Positions 41,314-48,362 of a stretch of 48,419 nucleotides of DNA are shown piece after piece. Position 1 is the stretch's first letter. Each line of letters opens with the position of its first letter. The stretch is taken from positions 1 to 48,419 of IMG/VR virus record IMGVR_UViG_3300035703_000138, one strand, 5' to 3'. A model generated the notes under the pieces. That model was not told the DNA's origin. It did not search any database and saw nothing but the letters and a program-made list of their open reading frames with translations. Source of the DNA: a virus. Made by a program: the position numbers and the translations under genes.

Positions 41314-42813
41314 GAAAAGCCCCAGTTGTGTCGCTGATTGCGCTGAGGCCTTTCGCTTGGCTGGGCGCTTCCCTCGCGCCACTTTCGCGCTACCGCACGC
41401 AGTCAGTACCAACTGGTGGTCGCCGGGAACCGCAATGGGCCCAGGCGCCATCGGGATCACGGCCTCAGGCCTCGCGCTGCGCAGAATGTTCACGGCAGCG
41501 TTATGGTCCGCGTTCATCGTGTGACCGCAGCTCACGCACTGGAATACCGCCTGGCTCAACCTGCTGGCTTTGTCGATGGTGCCGCAAGCTGGGCAAGACC
41601 TACTGGTATTTGCTGGGTTGACCCGCTCTACTGTTCGGCCCAACTCGGCAGCCTTCGCCTCCAGCATCGTGTAGAGGCCGCCTATGCCAGCGTCGAGCAG
41701 GTTGCGATTCAGGCCAGCCTTAGCTGCTGCGTTGTTAGGCAGATAGCCAGTGCCATCCTCGTTTGGCTTGGCCGCCGGCCTGCGCACCATGTTCGCCAGT
41801 TTCAGATCCTCAACAATCACCGTGTCGTAGGTGCGCAACAGGAATGTGGTGGCCTTGTGCGCAAACAACTTCCGAGTGCGACGGATGCGCTCGTGCAGTT
41901 CAGCGATCTTTGCCACGGTCTTACGCCAGTTGGCTCCTCCCTTCTGCTGCCGGGCCATTTGCTGCTGCAGCCGTTCTAACTTCCGCAAACCTGCAGCCAG
42001 CGCCGCCGGCCCGTCAATGTGTTTACCAGTGCTGGTTGTGAGCGTGTGCTTCACACCAGCATCAACACCGACCGCAAGGGTGGTTGATCGCACCGTTGAA
42101 GTTTCAACCTCGCCCACCAGCAGCAGATACCAGCCGGATGGTTCACGGCAAACCCGAAACGTGCAGACCTGCCGATCGCTGGGCCAGCGCCTTCCGCCAC
42201 GGTTTCCGCGAATCCGGACAGAACCTAAAACGGGCAATCGAGCCACATCGCCATCCACGCTGACCGCTTTCTTGCAGTCTTGGTCGCTTAGCGTGGTGAT
42301 CGGAAACCGCTGCGACTTGAACCGTGGCTGCTTTCGCTTGCCCTTGCGGTATTCCGTCCATGAGGTGGCCAGCGCCTTGAGGGTGCCTCGGATCAGGTTG
42401 TTTGGGCAGCCCTGCAGCTCTGGCCAGTTGGGGTGGTTCTTCTTGGCGAAGAAGGACGCCAAGCTGAAATAGCTGTCGTTGGTCAGCCGTGGCTGCCGGT
42501 ACTGCTGCGGAACTGGGCAGCTCAGGCCAGCGCGGCGGTGCTGCCTGATTGTGCTGTAGGGAATCCCCTGCCAGTTGCCATCCTCGGCTTTCTGCCAGCG
42601 GTACTCCCACGGCACTGGGCAGCATGGCGCCATTGCCTTGTCAGCCTTGTTGTAGTGGCTGAACGCAGAGAGCTCCTGCAGCAGGGCCAATCCATAGTTC
42701 CAGATCCGGCGGTTGAGCAGCAGCCATGCCTCCAGCTGCTGCTCTTGCGCCCGCGTCGGGTAAAGTCGAAACTCAAGTGTGCGCACGGCGCCCACGCATC
42801 TGACTCGGATCAT
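41305..42813 (-). CDS. tnpB: TnpB/Cas12-like RNA-guided RuvC nuclease
   Basis: 502 aa. N-terminus TLEFRLYPTRAQEQQLEAWL and RRIWNYGLALLQEL (TnpB WED/REC style); RGTLKALATSWTEYRKGKRK and QPRFKSQR in the middle; RuvC-I GVDAGVKHT (Asp251); RuvC-II VIVEDLKLAN (Glu335); zinc finger Cys407, Cys410, Cys426, Cys429; RuvC-III NADHNAAVNI (Asp436). All catalytic residues are present. It is longer than typical TnpB (about 380-430 aa) because of an insertion at about residues 50-130. No tnpA is seen. The neighbouring array makes a type V-U-like effector an alternative to a plain TnpB. Confidence 0.88.
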   Translation of the reverse strand: MIRVRCVGAVRTLEFRLYPTRAQEQQLEAWLLLNRRIWNYGLALLQELSAFSHYNKADKAMAPCCPVPWEYRWQKAEDGNWQGIPYSTIRQHRRAGLSCPVPQQYRQPRLTNDSYFSLASFFAKKNHPNWPELQGCPNNLIRGTLKALATSWTEYRKGKRKQPRFKSQRFPITTLSDQDCKKAVSVDGDVARLPVLGSVRIRGNRGGRRWPSDRQVCTFRVCREPSGWYLLLVGEVETSTVRSTTLAVGVDAGVKHTLTTSTGKHIDGPAALAAGLRKLERLQQQMARQQKGGANWRKTVAKIAELHERIRRTRKLFAHKATTFLLRTYDTVIVEDLKLANMVRRPAAKPNEDGTGYLPNNAAAKAGLNRNLLDAGIGGLYTMLEAKAAELGRTVERVNPANTSRSCPACGTIDKASRLSQAVFQCVSCGHTMNADHNAAVNILRSARPEAVIPMAPGPIAVPGDHQLVLTACGSAKVARGKRPAKRKASAQSATQLGLFVV

Positions 42814-42818
42814 ACTAC
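42808..42818. repeat. 11-bp direct repeat at the tnpB start codon
   Basis: GATCATACTAC, identical to 41303-41313. On the minus strand it contains ATGATC, the first two codons of tnpB. It occupies most of the 14-bp gap before the divergent RHH start and could also contain a promoter or operator element. Confidence 0.65.
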
Positions 42819-42827
42819 AATCTGACC

Positions 42828-43007
42828 ATGGCTGAAGGCGTCCGGCTTCAATTCGTGCTTCCCACAGGCCTTGCCGACGCCCTCAAGCGTCGCGCCAAGG
42901 CCGAAGGCCGCACGGTCTCAAACCTGGGCGCCTTCCTCTTGGAGATTGGCCTACGCCAACTCCCTCCACTTGATATGGGTTCGCCTGGGTTGGACCGGGA
43001 GAACTGA
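42828..43007 (+). CDS. RHH DNA-binding protein divergent from tnpB
   Basis: A 59-aa protein: MAEGVRLQFVLPTGLADALK, RRAKAEGRTVSNLGAFLLEI, ending GLDREN. Ribbon strand VRLQFVLP and helix pair fit an RHH fold. Its ATG is 14 bp from the tnpB ATG, so its dimer could repress both genes by binding the gap. The stop overlaps the right three-hairpin repeat. Helix 2 resembles that of the RHH gene at 27476. Confidence 0.72.
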   Translation: MAEGVRLQFVLPTGLADALKRRAKAEGRTVSNLGAFLLEIGLRQLPPLDMGSPGLDREN

Positions 43008-43078
43008 AACGCCTGCTTTTGGCCTTCTGGTGTCAGCAGGAAGTCGCCATGGCGACATCGACCCCCATGGGGGGTCTT
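42990..43078. repeat. Three-hairpin inverted terminal repeat, right copy (3' of RHH gene)
   Basis: Inverted copy of 41197-41284. Hairpin 3 arms CCTGCT (43012-43017) and AGCAGG (43035-43040), hairpin 2 GTCGCC-AT-GGCGAC (43043-43056), hairpin 1 GACCCCCATGGGGGGTC (43060-43076). Homology reaches inward to TTGGACC at 42990. Stems differ from the left copy by paired changes. It starts within the RHH stop codon and may also act as a terminator for that gene. Confidence 0.7.
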
Positions 43079-43240
43079 AACGCAATTTGCTGCCGCCCAT
43101 GCAGGCGATACGCACTTTGGCGCCATCAACAGACCTCGACGGGACCATTGATCAGGCCAGAGGCCAGTTGCACCCACCACCTGGGCCGGGCAGTGGCTGG
43201 CGTGGCCATGGAGCAGGGCTTCAGCGGCAGTGGCCTGCCA

Positions 43241-43260
43241 ACCCTAGCAATGCGGATGCA
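43241..43260 (-). promoter_or_regulatory. Promoter-like 20-mer facing the tnpB locus
   Basis: The minus strand reads TGCATCCGCATTGCTAGGGT. A GTGTCA hexamer lies 17 nt upstream of TAGGGT. It points away from the RHH/primase operon and toward 43078-39236, where the hairpin repeat, tnpB, array, HTH and helicase are all on the minus strand. It might produce a long transcript through the whole locus. Confidence 0.5.
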
Positions 43261-43301
43261 CATTGACACCCCTATGCTGGGCTTTCGCATCACATCGCGC
43301 C

Positions 43302-43484
43302 ATGCCCACCTGGCCCACGCCCGAAGGTCGCAAAACCATCACCATCGAAGTGCCCAACGACCTGCTGGATCGCATCGACGCGCAGGCCCAGTACCTCGGC
43401 TGCAGCAGGGCCGCATACGTCAGGCAGTTGATGGTCCGCGACATCGAGAGGCAGGGCCCCGGTAAGCGCTCCGCTAAGGCCTGA
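43302..43484 (+). CDS. RHH DNA-binding protein upstream of primase
   Basis: A 60-aa protein from ATG 43302 (MPTWPTPEGRKTITIEVPND). Classic RHH: strand KTITIEVPNDLLDRIDAQA, then YLGCSRAAYVRQLMVRDIER. It precedes the primase gene by 4 bp, so they are one operon. Probably an autoregulator of replication genes. An upstream in-frame ATG at 43263 lies in the promoter region. Confidence 0.75.
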   Translation: MPTWPTPEGRKTITIEVPNDLLDRIDAQAQYLGCSRAAYVRQLMVRDIERQGPGKRSAKA

Positions 43485-43488
43485 CCAC

Positions 43489-46011
43489 ATGCGCTCCGCC
43501 CTAGACCAAGCCTCCGGGCGTTGGCCGGAGCTCTTGATCGCGCTCGCCCATCTATCCCCAGAGCAGCTCACCGACAAACACCAACCCTGCCCCGCCTGTG
43601 GTGGTACAGACCGCTACCGCTGGGACCGTGACGATGGCCCCGGCGGCTGGTACTGCAATCAATGCGGCGGCAAAGACCACAGCGGTGGTGCCGGCTCCGG
43701 CATGGACCTGCTCACACGCGTCACCGGCTGGGACTTCAAACAGGCCGTTGCACGCATCCAGCAGCACCTCGGCATCGACACCACTGCACCCATCCCCGAG
43801 CCACCTACAGCTGGCGCTGAGCACGTCTGGCGATACACCGACACCTACATCGTCTGCCGCTTCCCAAGCAAACGCATCCGCCCCCTCACCTACGACGGCT
43901 CCACCTGGCGGTGGAAGTCACCACCCAAACCACGCCCCCTCTACTGGGCACGCCGCAACGCCGGTGCTCCAGTCCTGATCGCTGAAGGCGAGAAAGCCGC
44001 CGACGCTGCCGCCACACTCTTTCCCGATCACGCCGTCTGCACCTGGCCTGGTGGTACCAGCAACGTCCAACACGCCGACTGGAGCGCACTGCGTGGCCGC
44101 TCCATCACGATCTGGCCAGACGCTGATGACGTAGGCCGCAAGGCTGCTGCTCAGCTCGCACGCATCCTCCTAGGCCTTACCTGCACCGTGCAGGTGGTCA
44201 ACCCGCCAGACAGTGCCCCACAAGGCTGGGACGCGGCTGATGCACTCGCCGAGGGCTGGACGGCAGGCACTGCAGCTAAGGCCGTTGCCAAACGCGCCAA
44301 GGCCGTAGAAGCACCCGCCGAACCGGAGCCAGAGCCAGCAGCGGAGCCCGGCCCTGCGCCAGCTGCAGCCACACCCGCAGTCAAGGCGCCCTTCGTCTGC
44401 CTGGGCTTTGACGGCGAAGATTTCTTCTACCTCCCACACTCCACCGGCCAGGTCACTCGCATCAGGCGCGGGCAGCACACAGGTACACCGCTCGTATCCA
44501 TCGCGCCCATCAGCTACTGGGAATCCATCTACCCATCCAAGACCGGCGTCAACTGGCCAGCAGCTGCATCAGGCCTGTTCCAGCAGCAGGCCGCCATCGG
44601 TGTCTTCGACCCAGATCGCATCCGTGGTCGTGGTGCATGGCTCGACGATGGCCGCGTGGTCTTCCACCTCGGTGATCGCCTGATCGTTGATGGCAGCGCT
44701 CACAGCGTTCTGCAGCCACCTCCTAGCCGCTTCTTCTACGAGCACTCACGCCACCTCGATGGCCCTGGTGATGCGCCGCTCAGCGATTCAGACGCCATCC
44801 AGATCTCCAACATTGCCGAGCGCTTCCCATGGGAGGTGCCAGCCTCGGCGTACTTCCTCACCGGCTGGACCGTCCTGGCCCCTGTCTGCGGTGCCCTCAA
44901 CTGGCGACCGCACATCTGGGTCACAGGTGGCGCCGGCACTGGCAAGACGACCATCCTCAAAACCTTCATGCGCCCGCTCATGGGCGGCGTGCTTCAGACC
45001 GCCACCGGTGGCACAACAGAGCCCGGTCTGCGCGGCATCCTCAAGTCCGATGCCATACCCGTCGTCTTCGATGAGTTCGAGCAGAACGAAGCCAAGGACA
45101 AGGCCGTCGTGCAGAACGTGCTGCAGCTGGCACGTATTGCCTCATCAGAAGGCGGGAAGATCTACAAGGGCCTGCCCACAGGTGGCGCCAATGGCTACGA
45201 GATCCGCAGCATGTTCTGCGTCTCCTCCATCAACGTCTCCCTGATCAACAAGGCCGACATCGACCGCTTCTGCGTCCTGGGCCTGCGGAAGCAGCCGATG
45301 GGCAAGAACGAGTGGCTGGATTTCGAGCGGCAGATCCTTGCGGTTGCCACCGTTGACAACGGCCGCGCCCTGATCGCTCGCACCCTCTCGCAGCTGCCGA
45401 TCATCGCGCAGAACGCTCGCACCCTTGCCCAGGCCCTCGGCCGACGTTTTGGCCAGCGCTTTGGTGATCAGCACGGCACCTTGCTGGCCGGCGCTTGGAG
45501 CCTCGAAGCCAACGGCGGTGGCGTGCTCAGCGTCGAAGACGCAGACCAGTGGATCGCCTCGATGAACTGGGACCATCAGCAGCACGATGCCAGCGACGCT
45601 GATGAGCTCAAATGCCGCGACACGATCCTGCAGCAGATCGTGCGCTATGGCGGTGGCCTAGACGCCTCGCTGGGCGAGATGGTGCAGTCCGTCGCCACAC
45701 AGCAGTCGCTGGGCGCGACCCTTTGGGATCAGTTGGTGCCGATCCTCGGCCGCTATGGCCTGAAGGTGTTCCGCGACGGCCAGAAGCTCCCCGATGGTGA
45801 GCAGGCAGCAGGTCACTTCCTGGCGGTCGCTAACGGCAATGCGCAGCTCGACACGCTGCTCAGGAGCACCCCATGGGGCAATGGCGCCCACCGCTCCGCA
45901 TTACGACGCATCAGCGGGGCACTGACTCCGGCCAAACCGACCCACTTCGCCGGCATCGGCGCGAAACGGTCCACGGTGATACCAATTCCGGCCGACGACC
46001 TGGCCGCGTAA
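43489..46011 (+). CDS. Primase-helicase (zinc finger, TOPRIM and P-loop ATPase)
   Basis: 840 aa. N-terminal primase zinc motif CPACGGTDRYRW ... WYCNQCGGKDHSG (about residues 34-66), then DLLTRVTGWDF. TOPRIM-like region PVLIAEGEKAADAAA (about 163-178) and ITIWPDADDVGR (about 205-216). An Ala/Pro/Glu linker, about 265-300. A C-terminal DUF927-like ATPase with Walker A TGGAGTGKTT (about 480) and VVFDEFEQNEAKDK (about 525). It would prime and unwind at the phage origin. Adjacent non-coding DNA is a candidate origin. Confidence 0.85.
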   Translation: MRSALDQASGRWPELLIALAHLSPEQLTDKHQPCPACGGTDRYRWDRDDGPGGWYCNQCGGKDHSGGAGSGMDLLTRVTGWDFKQAVARIQQHLGIDTTAPIPEPPTAGAEHVWRYTDTYIVCRFPSKRIRPLTYDGSTWRWKSPPKPRPLYWARRNAGAPVLIAEGEKAADAAATLFPDHAVCTWPGGTSNVQHADWSALRGRSITIWPDADDVGRKAAAQLARILLGLTCTVQVVNPPDSAPQGWDAADALAEGWTAGTAAKAVAKRAKAVEAPAEPEPEPAAEPGPAPAAATPAVKAPFVCLGFDGEDFFYLPHSTGQVTRIRRGQHTGTPLVSIAPISYWESIYPSKTGVNWPAAASGLFQQQAAIGVFDPDRIRGRGAWLDDGRVVFHLGDRLIVDGSAHSVLQPPPSRFFYEHSRHLDGPGDAPLSDSDAIQISNIAERFPWEVPASAYFLTGWTVLAPVCGALNWRPHIWVTGGAGTGKTTILKTFMRPLMGGVLQTATGGTTEPGLRGILKSDAIPVVFDEFEQNEAKDKAVVQNVLQLARIASSEGGKIYKGLPTGGANGYEIRSMFCVSSINVSLINKADIDRFCVLGLRKQPMGKNEWLDFERQILAVATVDNGRALIARTLSQLPIIAQNARTLAQALGRRFGQRFGDQHGTLLAGAWSLEANGGGVLSVEDADQWIASMNWDHQQHDASDADELKCRDTILQQIVRYGGGLDASLGEMVQSVATQQSLGATLWDQLVPILGRYGLKVFRDGQKLPDGEQAAGHFLAVANGNAQLDTLLRSTPWGNGAHRSALRRISGALTPAKPTHFAGIGAKRSTVIPIPADDLAA

Positions 46012-46262
46012 TGCGATTTGGGCCGAAAATTACCGGCCTTGTAATGAGCAGATCGCTTGCGGCGCAGTGGATCTGCTGCGCTCATTACGGTTATAACGCC
46101 ATAACGCCTCCAAGACAGACATATACGAGACGCGTAGAGAGCTCATGACGTTCTGAGAAAGCTCTCTCTACTATCTATCTTATTCTTGTAATAGGTGTTA
46201 TTTCGTTATAGGCCAGTCAGGGACTGGGATCTCGGCATTACGCCGCATTACGGTGGCGTAAT
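46012..46262. other. Candidate replication origin: iteron-like ATTACG repeats and hairpins
   Basis: Seven copies of GTAAT/ATTAC lie between 46007 and 46262, five of them as CGTAAT/ATTACG (46007, 46084, 46237, 46247, 46257). A long stem pairs GTAATGAGCAGATC (46041-46054) with GATCTGCT-GC-GCTCATTAC (46070-46088). ATTACGCC (46237) and GGCGTAAT (46255) form another. A T/A-rich stretch (46163-46210) interrupts otherwise G/C-rich DNA. Position directly after the primase-helicase fits an origin. Confidence 0.45.
46136..46186 (+). terminator. Stem-loop followed by T-rich stretch after primase-helicase gene
   Basis: Arms AGAGAGCT (46136-46143) and AGCTCTCT (46160-46167) pair perfectly with a 16-nt loop. 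CTACTATCTATCTTATTCTT follows. This can act as an intrinsic terminator for the primase operon; alternatively the T-rich part is the unwinding element of an origin. Confidence 0.5.
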
Positions 46263-46628
46263 TAGCCCAGGGCCAGCCTGGCGGCACGTCACCACTCCAA
46301 ACGCCAGCCACCGCAATGGATCTGCCCCTGGTGAGGCTGCTCACGTCACCACCCCACCAGTGCGCCCCTGCACTGCCCCGGTGCGCTTTCACATCCGCAT
46401 TGCTAGGGTTAAGCCACAGGGCCTCTAGGCTGGCCCTGCCGGGTCGGTCCTACCCGCAAGGATGGACGCGGTGACTGGCTTCTCTGGGGCTGGTCTGAAA
46501 CCGTGACGAAGGCCCGGTTCCCATGGCATAGCCCTGGTCTGCCCACGCAGGCTGGGGCTTTGCTGTTTCAAGGGCTTGAAAGCCCAGTCATGGCAGCCGT
46601 ACCGCAAATCTGCGGTGCGGACCAGACC
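46263..46628. other. Non-coding region with two perfect short palindromes
   Basis: No convincing gene. It holds the plus-strand promoter-like element at 46390, and two perfect inverted repeats: TTTCAAG-GG-CTTGAAA (46566-46581) and ACCGCA-AATC-TGCGGT (46601-46616). Both are typical operator sizes and lie upstream of the KilA-N gene. Confidence 0.45.
46390..46409 (+). promoter_or_regulatory. Promoter-like 20-mer in the leader of the KilA-N gene
   Basis: CACATCCGCATTGCTAGGGT, sharing 16 consecutive bases with the copies at 37059 and 43241 on their strand. It points to the KilA-N gene, 325 nt downstream. The long leader would include all three palindromes. Confidence 0.5.
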
Positions 46629-46691
46629 CGTTATCGGAAATCCGATAACGCTCCTAGCCCTTGACTTGCTGCGGTCTGCTGTGCTTATGCT
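46629..46691 (+). promoter_or_regulatory. KilA-N gene promoter with 22-bp palindromic operator
   Basis: CGTTATCGGA-AA-TCCGATAACG (46629-46650) is a perfect 10-bp inverted repeat. It is followed by TTGACT (46661-46666) and TATGCT (46686-46691), a sigma-70-like pair with 19-nt spacing, ending 43 nt before the ATG. The palindrome just upstream of the -35 box is a good candidate for repressor or activator binding. Confidence 0.5.
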
Positions 46692-46734
46692 GTGAATGTC
46701 GGCTAGTCCCCGGCACTCCAGAGCCTGAATACCC

Positions 46735-47460
46735 ATGACCGCCCAAGGTCTCAGCGTCCGCATTTGGCAGGACGCTGCCATTGCTCGTCGCAATGACGAC
46801 GGATTCGCCAACGCCACGGCCATGTGCAAGGCCAACGGCAGGGAGTGGTTTACCTATGCAAGGGCAGACCGCACGCAGGAGTACATCACCGCGTTGTCCG
46901 AAGCGATTGGCGTCCCTGCTGACCAGCTGATTCAAACCCGTCAGGGTGGCATCCCTGAACTCCAAGGCACCTGGATCCATCCCCGCCTGGCCGTAGACCT
47001 CGCACGCTGGATCTCTCCACAGTTCGCCGTTTGGATGGATGGATGGTTCCTCGATGCCGTCTCCACACCTCAGCAGCTCAAGCCACGGCGTTCTCGTCGC
47101 CGCAGGCATCAGCCTGTCCTGCCTGAAATCTCAGCCACCTGCGCCTTCTGCGGCAAGCCCTTCCAGGCTCGATCCCTATCCGCTTCCTTCTGTCACGTCA
47201 ACTGCAGAGTGGCCGCTCATCGCTTCCGTAGGCACAACAAGCCATACCCAGCTGCTGTCTCAACAGCCCTGGCGACCGTACCCACACCCACCCTCACCCC
47301 AGGTATCCACGTCGTCGCACGCAGCCAACGCCAAGCCAGCTGGCTATGGGCTGAAGCCGTTGAACGCCACGTAGGCGCCGCACTCATGCTTGACATCGCT
47401 CACGGCCCTCGTACCCAAGCTCAACCCTCCTTCCAGCTGCATCTCCTGCCCACCACCTGA
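46735..47460 (+). CDS. KilA-N domain protein with C-terminal zinc finger
   Basis: 241 aa. Residues about 5-110 form a KilA-N/APSES-like DNA-binding domain: DDGFANATAMCKANGREWFT and GTWIHPRLAVDLARWISPQF, then WMDGWFLDAV. A zinc-finger-like motif follows: CAFCGKPFQARSLSASFCHV with a second Cys/His pair (NCRVAAH). The C-terminal part is unassigned. Such proteins act as antirepressors or regulators. It is flanked by an operator-rich leader and a terminator, so it is separately controlled. Confidence 0.85.
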   Translation: MTAQGLSVRIWQDAAIARRNDDGFANATAMCKANGREWFTYARADRTQEYITALSEAIGVPADQLIQTRQGGIPELQGTWIHPRLAVDLARWISPQFAVWMDGWFLDAVSTPQQLKPRRSRRRRHQPVLPEISATCAFCGKPFQARSLSASFCHVNCRVAAHRFRRHNKPYPAAVSTALATVPTPTLTPGIHVVARSQRQASWLWAEAVERHVGAALMLDIAHGPRTQAQPSFQLHLLPTT

Positions 47461-47473
47461 CCTCACCCCCACG

Positions 47474-47500
47474 CCCCGCTCTCACCCAGCGGGGCTTCTC
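47474..47500 (+). terminator. Intrinsic-type terminator after KilA-N gene
   Basis: CCCCGCT (47474-47480), loop CTCACCC, AGCGGGG (47488-47494), then CTTCTC. A strong 7-bp GC stem located 13 bp after the stop codon. The T tract is weak. Confidence 0.6.
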
Positions 47501-47528
47501 AGACTGCTCTCAGCACACCCGCAAGCCA

Positions 47529-47741
47529 GTGAAGCGTCTCGCCACCATCTCCTGGCTCCTCGACCGCCAAGTCCCCTGGCTCCCCTGGTGGCAGGAGCTC
47601 ATGCTCAACTGGGTCAGCAGCTGGAGCACCATTGGCAGCCTTCAGGTCGTCGCATCCAACCGTGAGGATGTCTTCACCTGGGATCTGCCCACTGACCTTG
47701 AACATCAACGCGCTGAACTTGAGCAGCTCCTGGAGCGCTAA
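47529..47741 (+). CDS. Small hypothetical protein before gpZ-like gene
   Basis: A 70-aa frame from GTG 47529: MKRLATISWLLDRQVPWLPW, WQELMLNWVSSWSTIGSL, then QVVASNREDVFTWDLPTDLE and a helical end. Trp-rich N-terminal half. It ends 3 bp before the gpZ-like gene, so it is likely in the same operon. Function unknown. Confidence 0.5.
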   Translation: MKRLATISWLLDRQVPWLPWWQELMLNWVSSWSTIGSLQVVASNREDVFTWDLPTDLEHQRAELEQLLER

Positions 47742-47744
47742 CCC

Positions 47745-48362
47745 ATGGCATCCATATCAATCACTGTCTCGGGTATTGCAGAGCTCAAACGCCTGCAACT
47801 CGCCCTTGACCCAAAGCTCTACACCAAGGCAATGCGTGGTGGCATCTCCTACGCATCCAAGGCCGTACCACCTGCCGTAGCCAAAGGCATCTCATCCACC
47901 TACAACATCGCATCCTCACGCGTCAAGAAAGACATCAGTGGTATTCGCTTTGAAGAACAAGGCCAGTCCGCTTCTATCCGCTTCAGTCGTCGTTCACCAA
48001 CCCTCACACAGTTCAGACCCAACCCAGGCCGTCGTTCCCCACAGCCTGGCCTAGGCCGTGGCATGGGCTGGGGCAAGCCACGCAAACCCGGCCGGCCCCT
48101 AACCGCCACTCTCATCAAGGCCAATGGCCGTCAACCATTCACCGGCGCCTTCCTCGCTCAAGGTCTCAACAGCAACAGCCTCGTGCTGCGCAAAGACTCA
48201 TCAGGTCGCTTCTATGGCGTCTATGGCCCGTCCATCGGATCCATCTTCCTAGGTCAGTCCACCATTGGCCCACAGCTCCGCGATGACGTAGCCCAACGCA
48301 TCAACGAGCAGTTCATCAAAGGCTTTCAACGCGTTCTCGACTCAGCAGCTCGCGGGCGCTGA
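47745..48362 (+). CDS. Minor tail protein Z-like (tail completion)
   Basis: A 205-aa protein. N-terminus MASISITVSGIAELKRLQLA; YNIASSRVKKDISGIRFEEQ and SIRFSRRSPTLTQF resemble lambda gpZ, with a basic Gly/Pro loop and the C-terminal INEQFIKGFQRVLDSAARGR. Lambda places Z between FII and U. Here it lies at the far end, upstream of terS on the circular map, so the late operon may begin here. Assignment is by pattern and size (lambda gpZ 192 aa). Confidence 0.65.
   Translation: MASISITVSGIAELKRLQLALDPKLYTKAMRGGISYASKAVPPAVAKGISSTYNIASSRVKKDISGIRFEEQGQSASIRFSRRSPTLTQFRPNPGRRSPQPGLGRGMGWGKPRKPGRPLTATLIKANGRQPFTGAFLAQGLNSNSLVLRKDSSGRFYGVYGPSIGSIFLGQSTIGPQLRDDVAQRINEQFIKGFQRVLDSAARGR

Noticed and set aside
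41831-42472. 213-aa plus-strand frame in tnpB
   Set aside because: Antisense of the TnpB coding region, whose catalytic motifs are intact.
43043-43240. Possible small gene between the right hairpin repeat and the RHH/primase operon
   Set aside because: Frames exist on both strands but with Cys/His/Pro-rich antisense-like composition and no start context; treated as non-coding.
46425-46835. 136-aa minus-strand frame in the KilA-N leader
   Set aside because: It covers the palindromes and promoter and runs into the KilA-N gene; composition is not protein-like.
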